A stretch of 22,005 nucleotides of DNA from Clostridia bacterium BRH_c25 (GTDB lineage: Bacteria > Bacillota_A > Clostridia > Lutisporales > Lutisporaceae), in assembly GCA_001515955.1 (NCBI GenBank), contig LOES01000219.1, positions 1-22,005 of the forward strand, written 5' to 3'. The notes below the pieces were generated by a model. It was not told where the DNA came from. It ran no database searches and was given only the letters and a program-made list of their open reading frames with translations. A program made the translations under genes and the position numbers. Positions 10,901-18,415 of this stretch are shown here, piece by piece. Within the stretch, counting starts at the first letter, position 1, and the number at the start of each line of letters is the position of its first letter.

Positions 10901-11940
10901 TTGTTTATATCTACAGTGTTGTTTCCCAGTATTTTTACCGGCCTTCCCTCAACTGTCACATAAACTTCACTTATTCCTGCATTCTGAATCCTTGCAGCCT
11001 TATCCCTCGTGATTTTTTCTCCGGCTTCTGCCAGTATTTCCCCTGTTCTCGGGTCCACTACTTCCTTCTCCAGCTTTTGTCCGGAAAGTCTCTGACTGAG
11101 ACATAGCTTCTTATTGAATTTGTATCTGCCGAATTTGGCAAGGTCATATCTCTTTGCGTCAAAGAACAGAACATCAAGCAGCGACTTGGCACTCTCAACA
11201 GTTGGAGGCTCTCCCGGTCTCAAACGCTTGTAGACCTCAATAAGGCCCTCTTCTCCAGTCTTGGTACCGTCCTTCTGCAGAGTGGCTTTCACTCTTTCGT
11301 CTTCCCCTAACATACTTTCAATCTGTTCATCGGTACCAAACCCCAGAGCCCTTAAAAGTACAGTTACCGGAATTTTTCGTGTTCTGTCAATTCTAACCCA
11401 GAGTATGTCGTTAGAATCCGTCTCATATTCAAGCCAAGCCCCTCTGTTAGGAATTACTGTGCTTGAATACAAAGGCTTTCCTGTCTTATCAATAGCCTCT
11501 GAATAATAAACCCCTGGCGATCTTACCAACTGGCTTACTATAACTCTTTCTGCACCATTGATTATAAATGTACCTGAGTCCGTCATTAAAGGGAAATCGC
11601 CCATAAAGACTTCCTGCTCTTTGACTTCGTTGGTTTCCTTGTTGATAAGTCTGATTTTGACCTTCAAAGGAGCAGAATATGTAACATCTCTTTCCTTGCA
11701 TTCTTCAACTGAATACTTAGGCTTTCCGTCCAACGAGTAATCGACAAATTCCAGTATCAGATTGCCTGTGTAGTCCTGAATCGGTGAAACATCATTGAAA
11801 ACCTCTCTAAGACCTTCCTCCAGAAACCAGTTATAGGAGTTTTTCTGTACCTCAATCAGGTTGGGCATATCCATTACTTCGTCAATTTTTGAGTAGCTCA
11901 TCCTCTGATTTCTTCCCGCAGAGATTGGATGTACCAGCAT
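7909..11940 (-). CDS. rpoB: DNA-directed RNA polymerase subunit beta
   Basis: This RNA polymerase subunit forms the other pincer and carries the rifampicin pocket. It is 1343 residues from the ATG at 11938-11940 ([19 protein letters not shown]), which has AAGGA and GGGGTG upstream; a GTG four codons earlier overlaps the ribosome binding site and is less likely. The rifampicin region reads [20 protein letters not shown], then [20 protein letters not shown], with the drug-contact residues wild type. The C-terminal region has [20 protein letters not shown] followed by a long, strongly acidic tail of about 90 residues ending [11 protein letters not shown], longer than in Bacillus. It is the first gene of the cluster here, preceded by its own promoter rather than by rplL. 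Confidence 0.98.
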   Translation of the reverse strand: MLVHPISAGRNQRMSYSKIDEVMDMPNLIEVQKNSYNWFLEEGLREVFNDVSPIQDYTGNLILEFVDYSLDGKPKYSVEECKERDVTYSAPLKVKIRLINKETNEVKEQEVFMGDFPLMTDSGTFIINGAERVIVSQLVRSPGVYYSEAIDKTGKPLYSSTVIPNRGAWLEYETDSNDILWVRIDRTRKIPVTVLLRALGFGTDEQIESMLGEDERVKATLQKDGTKTGEEGLIEVYKRLRPGEPPTVESAKSLLDVLFFDAKRYDLAKFGRYKFNKKLCLSQRLSGQKLEKEVVDPRTGEILAEAGEKITRDKAARIQNAGISEVYVTVEGRPVKILGNNTVDINKYLSFDVSDLNIKELVNLSVLKGIIQKAGSENEIKEEIKNRHKELIPKHVLIDDIIASINYNINLAQGIGNVDDIDHLGNRRLRSVGELLQNQFRIGLSRMERVVKERMTIQDIDVVTPQQLVNIRPVAAAIKEFFGSSQLSQFMDQTNPLAELTHKRRLSALGPGGLSRERAGFEVRDVHHSHYGRMCPIETPEGPNIGLIGSLSTYARIDEYGFIEAPYRLVKTDDNGEKYVTEEIVYLTADIEDEFVIAQANEPLDEEGKFIDRRVTARARHEVVIVPNTEVEFMDVSPKQVVSVATAMIPFLENDDANRALMGSNMQRQAVPIIKPDSPIIGTGMEHKSARDSGVIGLTKNDCVVERVSANEIVYRTAAGERERYKLLKFLRSNQGTCINQKPVAKKGEVLKKGDIIADGPSTDMGETALGRNILIGFMTWEGYNYEDAILISEKLVKEDIFTSIHIEEYESEARDTKLGPEEITRDIPNVGEEALKDLDERGIIRIGAEVRSGDIMVGKVTPKGETELTAEERLLRAIFGEKAREVRDTSLRVPHGESGIIVDVKVFTRENGDELPPGVNQLVRCYIAQKRKISVGDKMAGRHGNKGVISRVLPEEDMPFMPNGTPLEIVLNPLGVPSRMNIGQVLEVHLALAAKALGWKIATPVFDGAREESIVETIECANKVIQVKKNLRIIKEKILQNNKLRDAEAEEGEPIAEVTDIMDEVKEYVEIVHELLTHEIFDIDSKLASIREMIKSVELTELNSIERILKVFGETPIDGIELNHTGKVQLRDGRTGEYFDNSVTVGYMYILKLLHLVDDKIHARSTGPYSLVTQQPLGGKAQFGGQRFGEMEVWALEAYGAAHTLQEILTVKSDDVVGRVKTYESIVKGENIPEPGVPESFKVLIKELQSLALDVKVLTEENEEITIRESVDEDVEDLGADMEAREDMDFTSLSYKGEARTEEDLYEDYEGEAEGTEEFEVEMDLDELLLNEEEVEEDDEEF

Positions 11941-11978
11941 AAAGTCCTTCACCCCTTAATTTAAATAAATTAAAATAG

Positions 11979-12042
11979 CCAAAAGCAAAAAAATTCCTAA
12001 AAAAAGTATCGCTTTTGGTTTGGCCGTATAGCTAAAGCATAC
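11979..12042 (-). other. Structured rpoB leader: two hairpins
   Basis: In the leader, CCAAAAGC and GCTTTTGG (arms 12011-12018 and 11979-11986) form a perfect 8-bp stem. The 24-nt loop contains two runs of seven T. Just 5' of it, the bases of 12026-12042 form a smaller stem (GTATGC with GCTATAC, one bulge). The two hairpins are 8 nt apart. The rest of 11941-12120 is AT-rich with no open frame. An attenuation or mRNA-stability role is inference. Confidence 0.4.
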
Positions 12043-12126
12043 CTATTTTAATATTACCGTTTTTAACTATCCTTATACAATTACAGGAATATAAAACTAA
12101 ATTTACTTACTACAATGCAATATATA

Positions 12127-12155
12127 ATGTTAACATACCAATATATTACTGTCAA
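12127..12155 (-). promoter_or_regulatory. rpoB promoter with extended -10
   Basis: On the transcript strand a perfect TTGACA (12150-12155) is followed after 17 nt by TAACAT (12127-12132), with TG one base upstream of the -10 box. Transcription would begin near 12120, leaving a leader of about 180 nt before rpoB. Confidence 0.7.
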
Positions 12156-12179
12156 GCACTTACTATGAAAATTGGTATG
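12134..12179. repeat. Gapped inverted repeat overlapping the rpoB promoter
   Basis: CATACCAAT (12134-12142) and ATTGGTATG (12171-12179) are exact complements separated by 28 nt. One arm lies in the spacer between the -35 and -10 boxes and the other upstream of the -35. A related CATACCTA occurs at 12038-12045 in the leader. A transcription-factor operator is possible; no regulator is identified. Confidence 0.5.
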
Positions 12180-12237
12180 CATTTTGCTAACTTTTCTATT
12201 TTTTGATTTGTCAACACATATTTTTGATACGCTTACC

Positions 12238-12268
12238 ATTATACCAAAAAAAGCCGAAGGAGGAAACA
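12238..12268 (-). promoter_or_regulatory. Possible second, upstream rpoB promoter
   Basis: A perfect TATAAT (12238-12243) with TG one base upstream lies just after the T-run of the previous terminator. The -35 region (TTTCCT) is poor. As an extended -10 promoter it could add a longer rpoB transcript. The stretch 12184-12237 between this and the main promoter holds no gene. Confidence 0.3.
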
Positions 12269-12283
12269 GTGTTCCCTCCTTTC
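12246..12283 (-). terminator. Intrinsic terminator of the aldehyde oxidoreductase operon
   Basis: About 24 nt after the last gene of the operon, the transcript strand has GAAAGGAGG pairing with CCTCCTTC across a short loop (12256-12283), then GGC and seven T (12246-12252). This separates the operon from rpoB. Confidence 0.85.
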
Positions 12284-12306
12284 AGATAATATCCGGCATT
12301 ATATTT

Positions 12307-13053
12307 TCAGATTCCGTAAATATCCCTGAACCTTTCTGCATTGATGGCTTTTCTGCAATTGCCGCAGTACTGCCCTTCAAGCTTCTCTCCCAGCTTTTTC
12401 TCCATAAATTCAATATACTCCTTAGTCGCATAGTTTTTTCCGCACCTTTCGCAGCTTAACAATTCAAAGGTTTTCCCCCAAATTGTTCTGGTACCGTTAC
12501 AGTCTTCCATTTCGATTGCTCCAGTCGGGCATACTGTGGCGCAGGAACCACATCCTACACAAACAGCAGAAGGCTCGTCATATGGGGTGGAAACCTTTTT
12601 CCCCGTACCTCTGCCAACAGTTGAAATGGCATTGGCACCCAGCTCTTCGCAAGCCTTTACGCAGAGACCGCATAGTATGCAGTCATCAACTTTTTCAGGA
12701 AGCTCCTGAGGATTGGATGGCTTCAGTCCATAATGCCGGGATATGCTGTTCAGATACTCGTTTTCCGGGGACCGTGAGAGCAGAAGCTTCATTATTGATT
12801 TTCTTATTCCAATGATTCTATGGCTGTTGGTTCTGACCGATACTTCCCTGGTTATGGGGTATATGCAGGAAGCTACAACCTTTGTTTTATTTCTTTCAAT
12901 AAGCTCCACTATGCAAAGTCTGCAGCTGCCCATTCCGGGAAGAGCATCACTGTTGCACAATGCCGGAATGTCAATTCCGTTACGCCTGGCTACAGCAAGT
13001 ATGTACTCCCCATGTTCAGCCTCGCAGGCCTTACCGTCAATTATTATTCTCAT
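12307..13053 (-). CDS. NuoG-N/HydA-N-like iron-sulfur subunit of the aldehyde oxidoreductase complex
   Basis: This 248-residue protein matches only the N-terminal electron-transfer part of NuoG and of [FeFe]-hydrogenase large subunits. It has a plant-type [2Fe-2S] site (C33, C44, C47, C63, with MGSCRLCIVE). Two [4Fe-4S] motifs follow at C125/128/131/135 (CILCGLCVKAC) and C165/168/171/175 (CVGCGSCATVC). A C-terminal pair of CxxC motifs (C201/C204, C230/C233) may bind zinc or another cluster. There is no H-cluster or molybdopterin domain, so it should be an electron conduit and not a catalyst. The ATG follows GGGGAGGTG and overlaps the NuoF-like gene by 4 nt (ATGA), so translation is coupled. 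It is the last gene of the operon. Confidence 0.88.
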   Translation of the reverse strand: MRIIIDGKACEAEHGEYILAVARRNGIDIPALCNSDALPGMGSCRLCIVELIERNKTKVVASCIYPITREVSVRTNSHRIIGIRKSIMKLLLSRSPENEYLNSISRHYGLKPSNPQELPEKVDDCILCGLCVKACEELGANAISTVGRGTGKKVSTPYDEPSAVCVGCGSCATVCPTGAIEMEDCNGTRTIWGKTFELLSCERCGKNYATKEYIEFMEKKLGEKLEGQYCGNCRKAINAERFRDIYGI

Positions 13054-14876
13054 TTCCCCACCTCCCCTGCAGTATGGATTGCCTTAAAGCTGCACGCATC
13101 AATGCAGCTCCCGCATTTGATGCATTTTGAAACATCTATTGTATGAGGTGTTTTAAACTGACCTAGTATCGCACCGGCAGGACAGTTCTTTTTGCATACT
13201 CCGCAGCCTCTGCACAAGCTTTCATCAATTTGGAACATAGTTAATGCCTTGCACACCCCTGCAGGACAGTTCTTATTTACTATATGCTCCATATATTCAT
13301 CCCTGAAATATTTAATAGTAGTCAATACCGGATTCGAAGCGGTTTTCCCCAATGCGCAGAGGGAAGCCTCACTCATCATTTCGCCAAGCTCCGCGAGAAG
13401 CTCCATATCATTCTCAGTACCCCTTCCCAGGGTTATTCCTTCAAGAATCTCCAGCATGCGCCTTAGACCTTCCCTGCATGGGACGCACTTACCGCAGGAC
13501 TCTTCCGACAAGAATTTGATATAATACTTGGCCACTTCTACCATACAAGTCCTGTCATCCATAACAATCATTCCGCCGGACCCCATCATGGATCCTATGC
13601 TTTCAAGAGAACGAAAATCCACTTCCAGGTCCAGGTATTCTTCAGGTATGCAGCCCCCGGAGGGGCCTCCTGTCTGAACAGCCTTGAACCTACGGTCTCC
13701 TATTATCCCTCCGCCTATATCCATTATCAGCTTCCTCAGGGTCGTTCCCATCGGAACCTCCACAAGTCCCGTGTTCTTTACCTTACCGACCAATGAAAAT
13801 ACTTTTGTACCTTTTCCGTTTTCCGTACCGATTGCCTTGAACCATTCATGGCCTTTATTTATGATCTCAGGAATATTTGCCCAGGTCTCCACATTGTTCA
13901 ATACTGTCGGCTTTCCCCATAAGCCCTTTTCTGTGGAGTGTATGTATTTTGCCCTTGGTTCCCCGACCTTCCCCTCAATGGAAGACATAAGGGCTGTAGA
14001 CTCGCCGCACACAAAAGCCCCTCCACCCCTGACGATGCTTATATTGAAGTCCATACCGCTTCCTAATATGTCATCTCCCAGAAATCTGTGGGTTTCGGCT
14101 TCCTTAATTGCTTTGGCCATGTTTTTTAGGGCCAGTTCATATTCATCCCTTATGTAAATATATCCTTCAGATGCTCCCACTGCATAAGCACATACGGCCA
14201 TTCCTTCTATTATACTGTTGGGATCGCCTTCCATTATGCTCCTGTCCATAAACGCTCCCGGATCTCCTTCATCTCCGTTGCATATTACATATTTGGGACT
14301 GTCCCCGGTCTTTTTACATTCCTCCCACTTTATACCTGTTGGGAATCCGGCACCTCCCCTGCCTCTTAGTTCTGCATTCTTTACTTCATGTATGATGTCC
14401 TCCGGGCTCATCCGGAACAAGGCTTTCCTCAGAGCCGAGTAGCCTCCTCTTTCAATATAGTCGTTAATATTTGCAGGATCTATTTCTCCAATATTTCTTA
14501 AGGCGATTTTGTACTGTCCCCTGTAGAAGTCTGTCTCCTTATGGGACCTGAACCTTTTGCCTGTAGCTTTATCATAATACAGGAGCCTTTCAACCGCTTC
14601 ATTTCCGAGAATGGACTTTTCAACTATTTCTGCCACATCGTCACAGCTTACCTTATAATATGAAATATCATCCGGAAGGATTTTGACTATAGGCCCCCTT
14701 TCGCACAGCCCATTGCAGCCGGTCGGCTTAACTGCCGTTTTCAATTCACAGGGGTCCTTCAGCATTTCAAGCTGCTTTCTGAACTCGTTATATACCTTCA
14801 GACTGCCATTAGCTATACAACCTGTCCCGCAGCAGACTAATACGCACTTTTTTTGATCAGGGATAAAATCACTCAT
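13050..14876 (-). CDS. NuoF/HydB-like flavin and NAD(H)-binding subunit
   Basis: This 608-residue protein has the domain order of HydB/HndC/NfnB-like NuoF subunits. First is an N-terminal thioredoxin-like [2Fe-2S] domain (C15, C20, C53, C57). The FMN/NADH core follows, with GRGGAGFPTG (171-180) and CNGDEGDPGAF (198-208). A [4Fe-4S] site comes next at C461, C464, C467 and C507 (SCGKCVPCREG). The C-terminus has two ferredoxin-type clusters (C555/558/561/565 and C585/588/591/595). It should exchange electrons between NAD(H) and the Fe-S chain. The extra C-terminal clusters are typical of flavin-based bifurcating enzymes rather than complex I. It overlaps the NuoE-like gene upstream by 8 nt and the NuoG-like gene downstream by 4 nt. 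The natural electron partner is inferred from the operon. Confidence 0.92.
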   Translation of the reverse strand: MSDFIPDQKKCVLVCCGTGCIANGSLKVYNEFRKQLEMLKDPCELKTAVKPTGCNGLCERGPIVKILPDDISYYKVSCDDVAEIVEKSILGNEAVERLLYYDKATGKRFRSHKETDFYRGQYKIALRNIGEIDPANINDYIERGGYSALRKALFRMSPEDIIHEVKNAELRGRGGAGFPTGIKWEECKKTGDSPKYVICNGDEGDPGAFMDRSIMEGDPNSIIEGMAVCAYAVGASEGYIYIRDEYELALKNMAKAIKEAETHRFLGDDILGSGMDFNISIVRGGGAFVCGESTALMSSIEGKVGEPRAKYIHSTEKGLWGKPTVLNNVETWANIPEIINKGHEWFKAIGTENGKGTKVFSLVGKVKNTGLVEVPMGTTLRKLIMDIGGGIIGDRRFKAVQTGGPSGGCIPEEYLDLEVDFRSLESIGSMMGSGGMIVMDDRTCMVEVAKYYIKFLSEESCGKCVPCREGLRRMLEILEGITLGRGTENDMELLAELGEMMSEASLCALGKTASNPVLTTIKYFRDEYMEHIVNKNCPAGVCKALTMFQIDESLCRGCGVCKKNCPAGAILGQFKTPHTIDVSKCIKCGSCIDACSFKAIHTAGEVGK

Positions 14877-15375
14877 TGTCTTTACCTCCGCATTCGCCTA
14901 TAATATCCCGCAGCTTTGCAGGAGTGACCTTCCCATAATAAGTTTCATTCACAACCATTACCGGAGCTATGGCACATGAGCCAAGACAGTTGACCGTCTC
15001 AAGAGTAAACTCCCCATCCTCTGAGGTTTCTCCCGGCTTTATTCCAAGAAGTCCTTCAATTTGATCTATAAGCAGTTGTGAGGATCTTATATGGCATGCC
15101 GTACCGTCACATACCTTTATGACATTTCTTCCCCTTGGTTTAAGACTCAAAGCCTTATAGAAGGTAGCTATCCCATAGAGCCTGGACAGCGGCACGCCAA
15201 GCTGCTCCGACATCGTATCCATTGCCTCTCTCGGTATGTGATTGTACCTTCTTTGAATATCCTGAAGCATAGCCAAAGTATTTTTCTTATCATTACCGTA
15301 ATTATCCAGTATATCGTATATATCGCACATTCCCATATTCCCCCTATCAGCACATATTTGCTCCGCCTTCTTCAT
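14869..15375 (-). CDS. NuoE/HydC-like [2Fe-2S] subunit
   Basis: The 168 residues form a NuoE-type subunit: a helical N-terminal part (MLQDIQRRYNHIPREAM) and a thioredoxin-like fold holding a [2Fe-2S] cluster at C89, C94, C130 and C134 (CDGTAC, CLGSC). In complex I and in HydABC-type enzymes it partners the NuoF-like subunit, whose gene overlaps it by 8 nt. The start is uncertain. The ATG at 15375 overlaps the preceding stop codon (ATGA), but its AGGAGG abuts it with no spacing. In-frame ATGs at codons 14 and 16 follow AGGGGG at better distances, and the family similarity begins near codon 16 (MCDIYDILDNYG). Confidence 0.9.
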   Translation of the reverse strand: MKKAEQICADRGNMGMCDIYDILDNYGNDKKNTLAMLQDIQRRYNHIPREAMDTMSEQLGVPLSRLYGIATFYKALSLKPRGRNVIKVCDGTACHIRSSQLLIDQIEGLLGIKPGETSEDGEFTLETVNCLGSCAIAPVMVVNETYYGKVTPAKLRDIIGECGGKDNE

Positions 15376-15641
15376 CCTCCTGCGACCTTTGGGAAAATAC
15401 TTATTTCATCATTTTCGGAAAGAGTTGTGTCCAGGCCTTTCAAATGCTCAATATGCCTTCCGTTTACCAGAATAATTATGTCTTCGCTCAGGCTTTCTCC
15501 GGTAAAAAGCTTCTCGGAGAATTTTTTCCCATACCTGCCGCATAATTTTAACAGCAGTTCTTTAAGCGTCAGACAACTATCCATGGTTGTTTCCTTTGAG
15601 CCGGTATAATCCCTGATATATGCAAAAAACTTTATTATCAT
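15372..15641 (-). CDS. MoaD/ThiS-family sulfur carrier
   Basis: This 89-residue ubiquitin-like protein starts MIIKFFAYIRDYTG and ends FPKVAGG. The C-terminal di-glycine is the site adenylated and thiocarboxylated in MoaD, which gives sulfur to the pyranopterin dithiolene of molybdenum and tungsten cofactors. The segment LVNGRHIEHLKG followed by LSENDEISIFP is typical of MoaD. The ATG at 15639-15641 is 7 nt after AGGAG, and an upstream extension has no support. Its place right after the AOR gene suggests a dedicated carrier for tungstopterin synthesis, as often seen beside AOR genes. The MoaE, MoaB and MoeA partners are not in the window. ThiS of thiamine synthesis is the alternative, disfavoured by context. 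Confidence 0.85.
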   Translation of the reverse strand: MIIKFFAYIRDYTGSKETTMDSCLTLKELLLKLCGRYGKKFSEKLFTGESLSEDIIILVNGRHIEHLKGLDTTLSENDEISIFPKVAGG

Positions 15642-15664
15642 GTTTTTTCTCCTATTAATAGTAT

Positions 15665-15691
15665 GGAGGGCAGTCATACCGACCACCCTCC
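15665..15691 (-). other. Strong hairpin between the AOR and MoaD-like genes
   Basis: The transcript strand pairs GGAGGGTGGTC with GACTGCCCTCC over 11 bp (two G-U pairs) with a 5-nt loop. No U-run follows, and the AGGAG of the MoaD-like gene comes soon after. It may protect or process the mRNA so that the upstream genes are made in excess; that is inference. Confidence 0.55.
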
Positions 15692-15711
15692 TCAACCTAT
15701 ACAAGCTAAAA

Positions 15712-17517
15712 CTAAAGGGTCAGCTCCCCAAGCTTCTCCTGTGTCGGCACACCCATTTCATCCCAGCCTCTTACCTCATAGTACTCCTTCAGCATAACAT
15801 CAAGCTCTGCTACCATTCCCTTCCCAGGGCCATTGGGCAGAGGCTCTTTAAGAAGCCTTTCGGGCAAAGTGTCATCTTCCTTTGTAAAGCCTGCCTTCAT
15901 ATTGAATAGCTTTTCAAGGTTCCATATCCTTTCTCCAGCTTTCAGCACATCTGCATCGCTGCAGTTCATACCTGTGGCTCTTCGCAGCATATCGGACATC
16001 TCTTCCAGCCCTATTCCAAAGGTGGTAAACAAGCATATTCCTATTGAATCCACTACAGCGGTAAGATCCTGGAAGGTCTTAAGCCAGCTTGCCTTCTCTG
16101 TGGTTACGAGAGGATCAAGCTTTACAGGAGCACCCAATATTTCCGGAGAAGTAAGGTATCCCCTGACATGGCAGCCCCCTCTGTTGGAGGTAGCATACTC
16201 AAGAGCCATGCCCTGAACTCCCCTGCCGTCATAAGCAGGCATTTCCTGCTTCTTTACCGACATTGAAAGCTCCGGATAACCGTAGCTTTCTGCAAGCCTG
16301 TAAGAACCTTCTGCCAGCTTGTTTCCAAAACCTTCTCTCAGCCCGGTCAATCTTGTAAGCTCAACTATTCCTTCAGCGTCACCGAAATTCAGGCTTCTTC
16401 CAAGCTCTTCCCTGGTCACTATGCCTTTTTCGTACAACTCCATGGCACATGCTATGGTTGACCCCATTGTAATAGGATCGATACCCAGTTCATTGCATGT
16501 GAAATTGGCTTTGCTGATAGCATCAAGGTCCCTGACCCCACAGTCCGCTCCGTAAGCCCAGGCAGCTTCATACTCCGGACCTTCGCCAAAGCCCTTGAAT
16601 TTTCCTTCGGTTATCCTGGTTACTCTTCCGCAGCCTATGTTGCACCCAAAACAGCCTTTGTTCCTTACAAGGTATTTATCCCTAAGGGATTCTCCGCCAG
16701 TATCATCCGCATGCTCGAAGTATCCGCCATCTTTCCAGTTCCTTGTCGGAAGGGCGCCAGATTGGTTAAGGATGTTTACCAGCACTCCGGTACCATAAGT
16801 AGGCAAGCCTACCCCGGTCACGGGATGTGCCTTAAGCTTGTTTCTTGCATCAATACAGCTTTCAAGAAACTCCTTAGGCTTTGATACCTCTATGGATTTT
16901 GTTCCTCTTACAACAACGGCCTTAAGCTTCTTGGACCCCATTACCGCTCCAAGTCCCGAACGTCCGGCCGCCCTGTGCTTATCATTCATGACTGTAGCAA
17001 AGAGCACCTTGAGTTCCCCTCCGGGTCCTATACATGCTACTCTTGCATCCTCTTCAGTCTCCTTAAGCAATTCATCGGTAGTATCAAAGACTGTTTTGCC
17101 CCACAGGTGCTCTGCAGATCTCAACTGAACCTCATCGTCATTTATGTATAAATATACCGGCTTATCAGATTCACCCTCGAAAATTATTCCATCGTACCCG
17201 GCATATTTCAGTTCCGGTCCAAAATGTCCACCGGAATTTGAAGCCCCAATTGTACCGGTCAAAGGTGCCTTTGCAATTACTTCATATCTTCCGGCAGCGC
17301 TTGCAAAGGTTCCGGTCAAAGGCCCCGTCATGAATATAAGCTTGTTTTCAGGACTAAAGGGGTCAACTGCCGGATCAACCTCATCCATCATTATCTTGGT
17401 TCCAAGACCTCTTCCCCCCAGATAATTCCTGGCATCTTCAACATTCAGATCCTCTTTGTCAATTGTCCCTTTGTTTAAGTTAACTCTTAATAATTTTCCG
17501 TTCCAGCCAAACATCAT
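15712..17517 (-). CDS. Tungsten-containing aldehyde ferredoxin oxidoreductase-type catalytic subunit
   Basis: This 601-residue protein is a full-length AOR-family enzyme, which oxidises aldehydes to carboxylic acids at a bis-pyranopterin tungsten (less often molybdenum) site. Visible are the N-terminal [10 protein letters not shown], the segment [20 protein letters not shown], and [20 protein letters not shown]. The [4Fe-4S] cysteines are C289, C292 and C296 (CFGCNIGC), with the fourth, C495, in [12 protein letters not shown]. Possible active-site residues are E315/E317 in [10 protein letters not shown] and H450 in RGGCHVRGY. The start ATG follows GGGAGGTG, and the stop of the preceding gene overlaps it as ATGA. 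The flanking 4x[4Fe-4S] subunit and NuoEFG-like genes suggest a complex delivering electrons to NAD and ferredoxin rather than a free AOR. Substrate range cannot be read from the sequence; class II benzoyl-CoA reductase BamB is a relative but less likely here. Confidence 0.93.
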   Translation of the reverse strand: MMFGWNGKLLRVNLNKGTIDKEDLNVEDARNYLGGRGLGTKIMMDEVDPAVDPFSPENKLIFMTGPLTGTFASAAGRYEVIAKAPLTGTIGASNSGGHFGPELKYAGYDGIIFEGESDKPVYLYINDDEVQLRSAEHLWGKTVFDTTDELLKETEEDARVACIGPGGELKVLFATVMNDKHRAAGRSGLGAVMGSKKLKAVVVRGTKSIEVSKPKEFLESCIDARNKLKAHPVTGVGLPTYGTGVLVNILNQSGALPTRNWKDGGYFEHADDTGGESLRDKYLVRNKGCFGCNIGCGRVTRITEGKFKGFGEGPEYEAAWAYGADCGVRDLDAISKANFTCNELGIDPITMGSTIACAMELYEKGIVTREELGRSLNFGDAEGIVELTRLTGLREGFGNKLAEGSYRLAESYGYPELSMSVKKQEMPAYDGRGVQGMALEYATSNRGGCHVRGYLTSPEILGAPVKLDPLVTTEKASWLKTFQDLTAVVDSIGICLFTTFGIGLEEMSDMLRRATGMNCSDADVLKAGERIWNLEKLFNMKAGFTKEDDTLPERLLKEPLPNGPGKGMVAELDVMLKEYYEVRGWDEMGVPTQEKLGELTL

Positions 17518-18038
17518 TCATTCACCTCCCCAAAAAGCTCCTTGAATTTTCCGGCCAGCTTCTTCTTCTTGCCAAGATTTACCGAGGTAGCTTCCACATA
17601 AGTGATAGCCCCGGATGGACAGAATTCAGCACATTTGGGCTCTCCACCACACAGGTCGCACTTTACAGTTTTTTTCTGCTTGGTATTGTAGCTTATGTTT
17701 CCTAAAGGACACGCACTAATGCACATTTTGCAGCCTATGCATTTGTTTCCGTCAATGAGCACGCTGCTGCCATCTCCGGATTTGGTAATTGCTGACGTGG
17801 GGCAGACCTTCATACATGAAGGCTCTTCGCACTGCAAGCACATCAAAGGTACCGACAATGCCGCCTCATCATAGGAAAACACAGAAACTGCGGAGTTCCT
17901 CGGATTGAATTCCTCGTACTTTCCGAAGGAGCAAATTAGTTCGCAGGTTCTGCATCCTATGCATTTCTCGGGTGAAATCATTAGAATCCTACTCAAATTG
18001 CTTCTGGTCACTGTACTATCAGCCAGTGCCAGTTCCAC
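17514..18038 (-). CDS. Four-cluster ferredoxin-like subunit of the aldehyde oxidoreductase
   Basis: Sixteen cysteines fall into four [4Fe-4S] motifs: C26/29/32/36 ([11 protein letters not shown]), C67/70/75/79 ([13 protein letters not shown]), C100/103/106/110 ([11 protein letters not shown]) and C127/130/136/140 ([14 protein letters not shown]). The pattern is that of small electron-transfer subunits of AOR, DMSO reductase and formate dehydrogenase families. It should carry electrons from the AOR active site to the NuoG/NuoF-like subunits. It overlaps the AOR start by 4 nt. The N-terminus is uncertain: the listed GTG (18036-18038) overlaps its own AAAGGAGG, so the true start may be a downstream GTG, the TTG of codon 15 or the ATG of codon 20. 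Homologs usually begin near [10 protein letters not shown]. It is the first gene of the operon, about 20 nt after a terminator. Confidence 0.88.
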   Translation of the reverse strand: MELALADSTVTRSNLSRILMISPEKCIGCRTCELICSFGKYEEFNPRNSAVSVFSYDEAALSVPLMCLQCEEPSCMKVCPTSAITKSGDGSSVLIDGNKCIGCKMCISACPLGNISYNTKQKKTVKCDLCGGEPKCAEFCPSGAITYVEATSVNLGKKKKLAGKFKELFGEVNE

Positions 18039-18058
18039 CTCCTTTAATTTTGATAATT

Positions 18059-18107
18059 AAAAAATCCGGCTATACTGCGGCATAACTCTACCGCATGTAC
18101 AACCGGA
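18059..18107 (-). terminator. Leader terminator (expression platform) before the aldehyde oxidoreductase operon
   Basis: On the transcript strand TCCGG pairs with CCGGA (18103-18107 with 18065-18069), with inner pairs at 18073-18075/18097-18099 and TGCGG/CCGCA type pairing at 18076-18080/18091-18095, then six T (18059-18064). It lies about 20 nt before the first gene. Its 5' arm shares two bases with the P1 stem of the candidate riboswitch, as expected of a switching platform. Confidence 0.8.
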
Positions 18108-18192
18108 CTCCTTTGCTAAAGGCAGGCACAGGAATTACTCCCCATACCCTCACGCCCGAGAAAGCCTTTGCAGGTTTCCAGGGGTCGGAGTC
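18106..18192 (-). promoter_or_regulatory. Candidate Moco/Tuco-type riboswitch aptamer
   Basis: The leader RNA closes with a P1 stem, GACUCC (18187-18192) with GGAGUC (18106-18111). Inside are CCCC (18181-18184) able to pair with GGGG (18140-18143), a UGGAAACC element, GAGGGUAUGGGGAGU and GUGCCUGCC. These resemble what I recall of the Moco RNA motif, whose compact variants are linked to tungsten cofactor genes. A short CCUUU/AAAGG hairpin next to P1 offers an alternative fold. The position before an AOR-MoaD operon and ahead of a terminator supports the call. No alignment was possible, so the class is probable, not certain. Confidence 0.65.
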
Positions 18193-18415
18193 ATTAAATT
18201 GTATATGTTTCCATGTACCATTAAATTCTATTTAGGCAGGTACAAGAATATTCTAATTTGGAAAAATATTTTAAAGACCGGTATCAAGATTGTATTGTAG
18301 AATGGATGTCATTTCCCCAGAAAGAAACAACCATACTGCTTGTCTCAGAATGGCTGCGGTAAAATCTGATATTCAGACAACCGCACCTTTAGAGACTGAT
18401 TGTCATTATGATTAT
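18193..18415 (-). other. Upstream part of the long leader, with an unassigned nested hairpin
   Basis: Between the promoter and the riboswitch lie about 220 nt with no open frame carrying a ribosome binding site. A 55-nt element at 18342-18396 folds as three nested stems: GTCTC/GAGAC (18342-18346/18392-18396), TGCGGT/ACCGCA (18355-18360/18380-18385) and TCTGA/TCAGA (18365-18369/18373-18377). It would sit at the very 5' end of the transcript. The remainder (18193-18341) is AT-rich and I see nothing clear in it. Confidence 0.5.

Noticed and set aside
11489..11701. Minus-strand frame of 70 codons inside rpoB
   Set aside because: Out of frame within the conserved beta-subunit gene, with no similarity of its own.
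12186..12214. Second TTGACA upstream of rpoB as a promoter
   Set aside because: At 17 nt the -10 position reads GTTAGC, which is too poor.
12307..14876. [FeFe]-hydrogenase (HydABC) operon
   Set aside because: The NuoG-like subunit ends after its electron-transfer clusters, no H-cluster cysteine motifs are present, and the catalytic gene in the operon is an AOR.
12307..17517. NAD-linked formate dehydrogenase
   Set aside because: The catalytic subunit has AOR-family motifs and no FdhA-type molybdopterin domain.
18342..18396. Terminator of the kinase gene
   Set aside because: No U-run follows on the transcript strand, and a strong promoter lies between the kinase stop and the hairpin, so it belongs to the next transcript.
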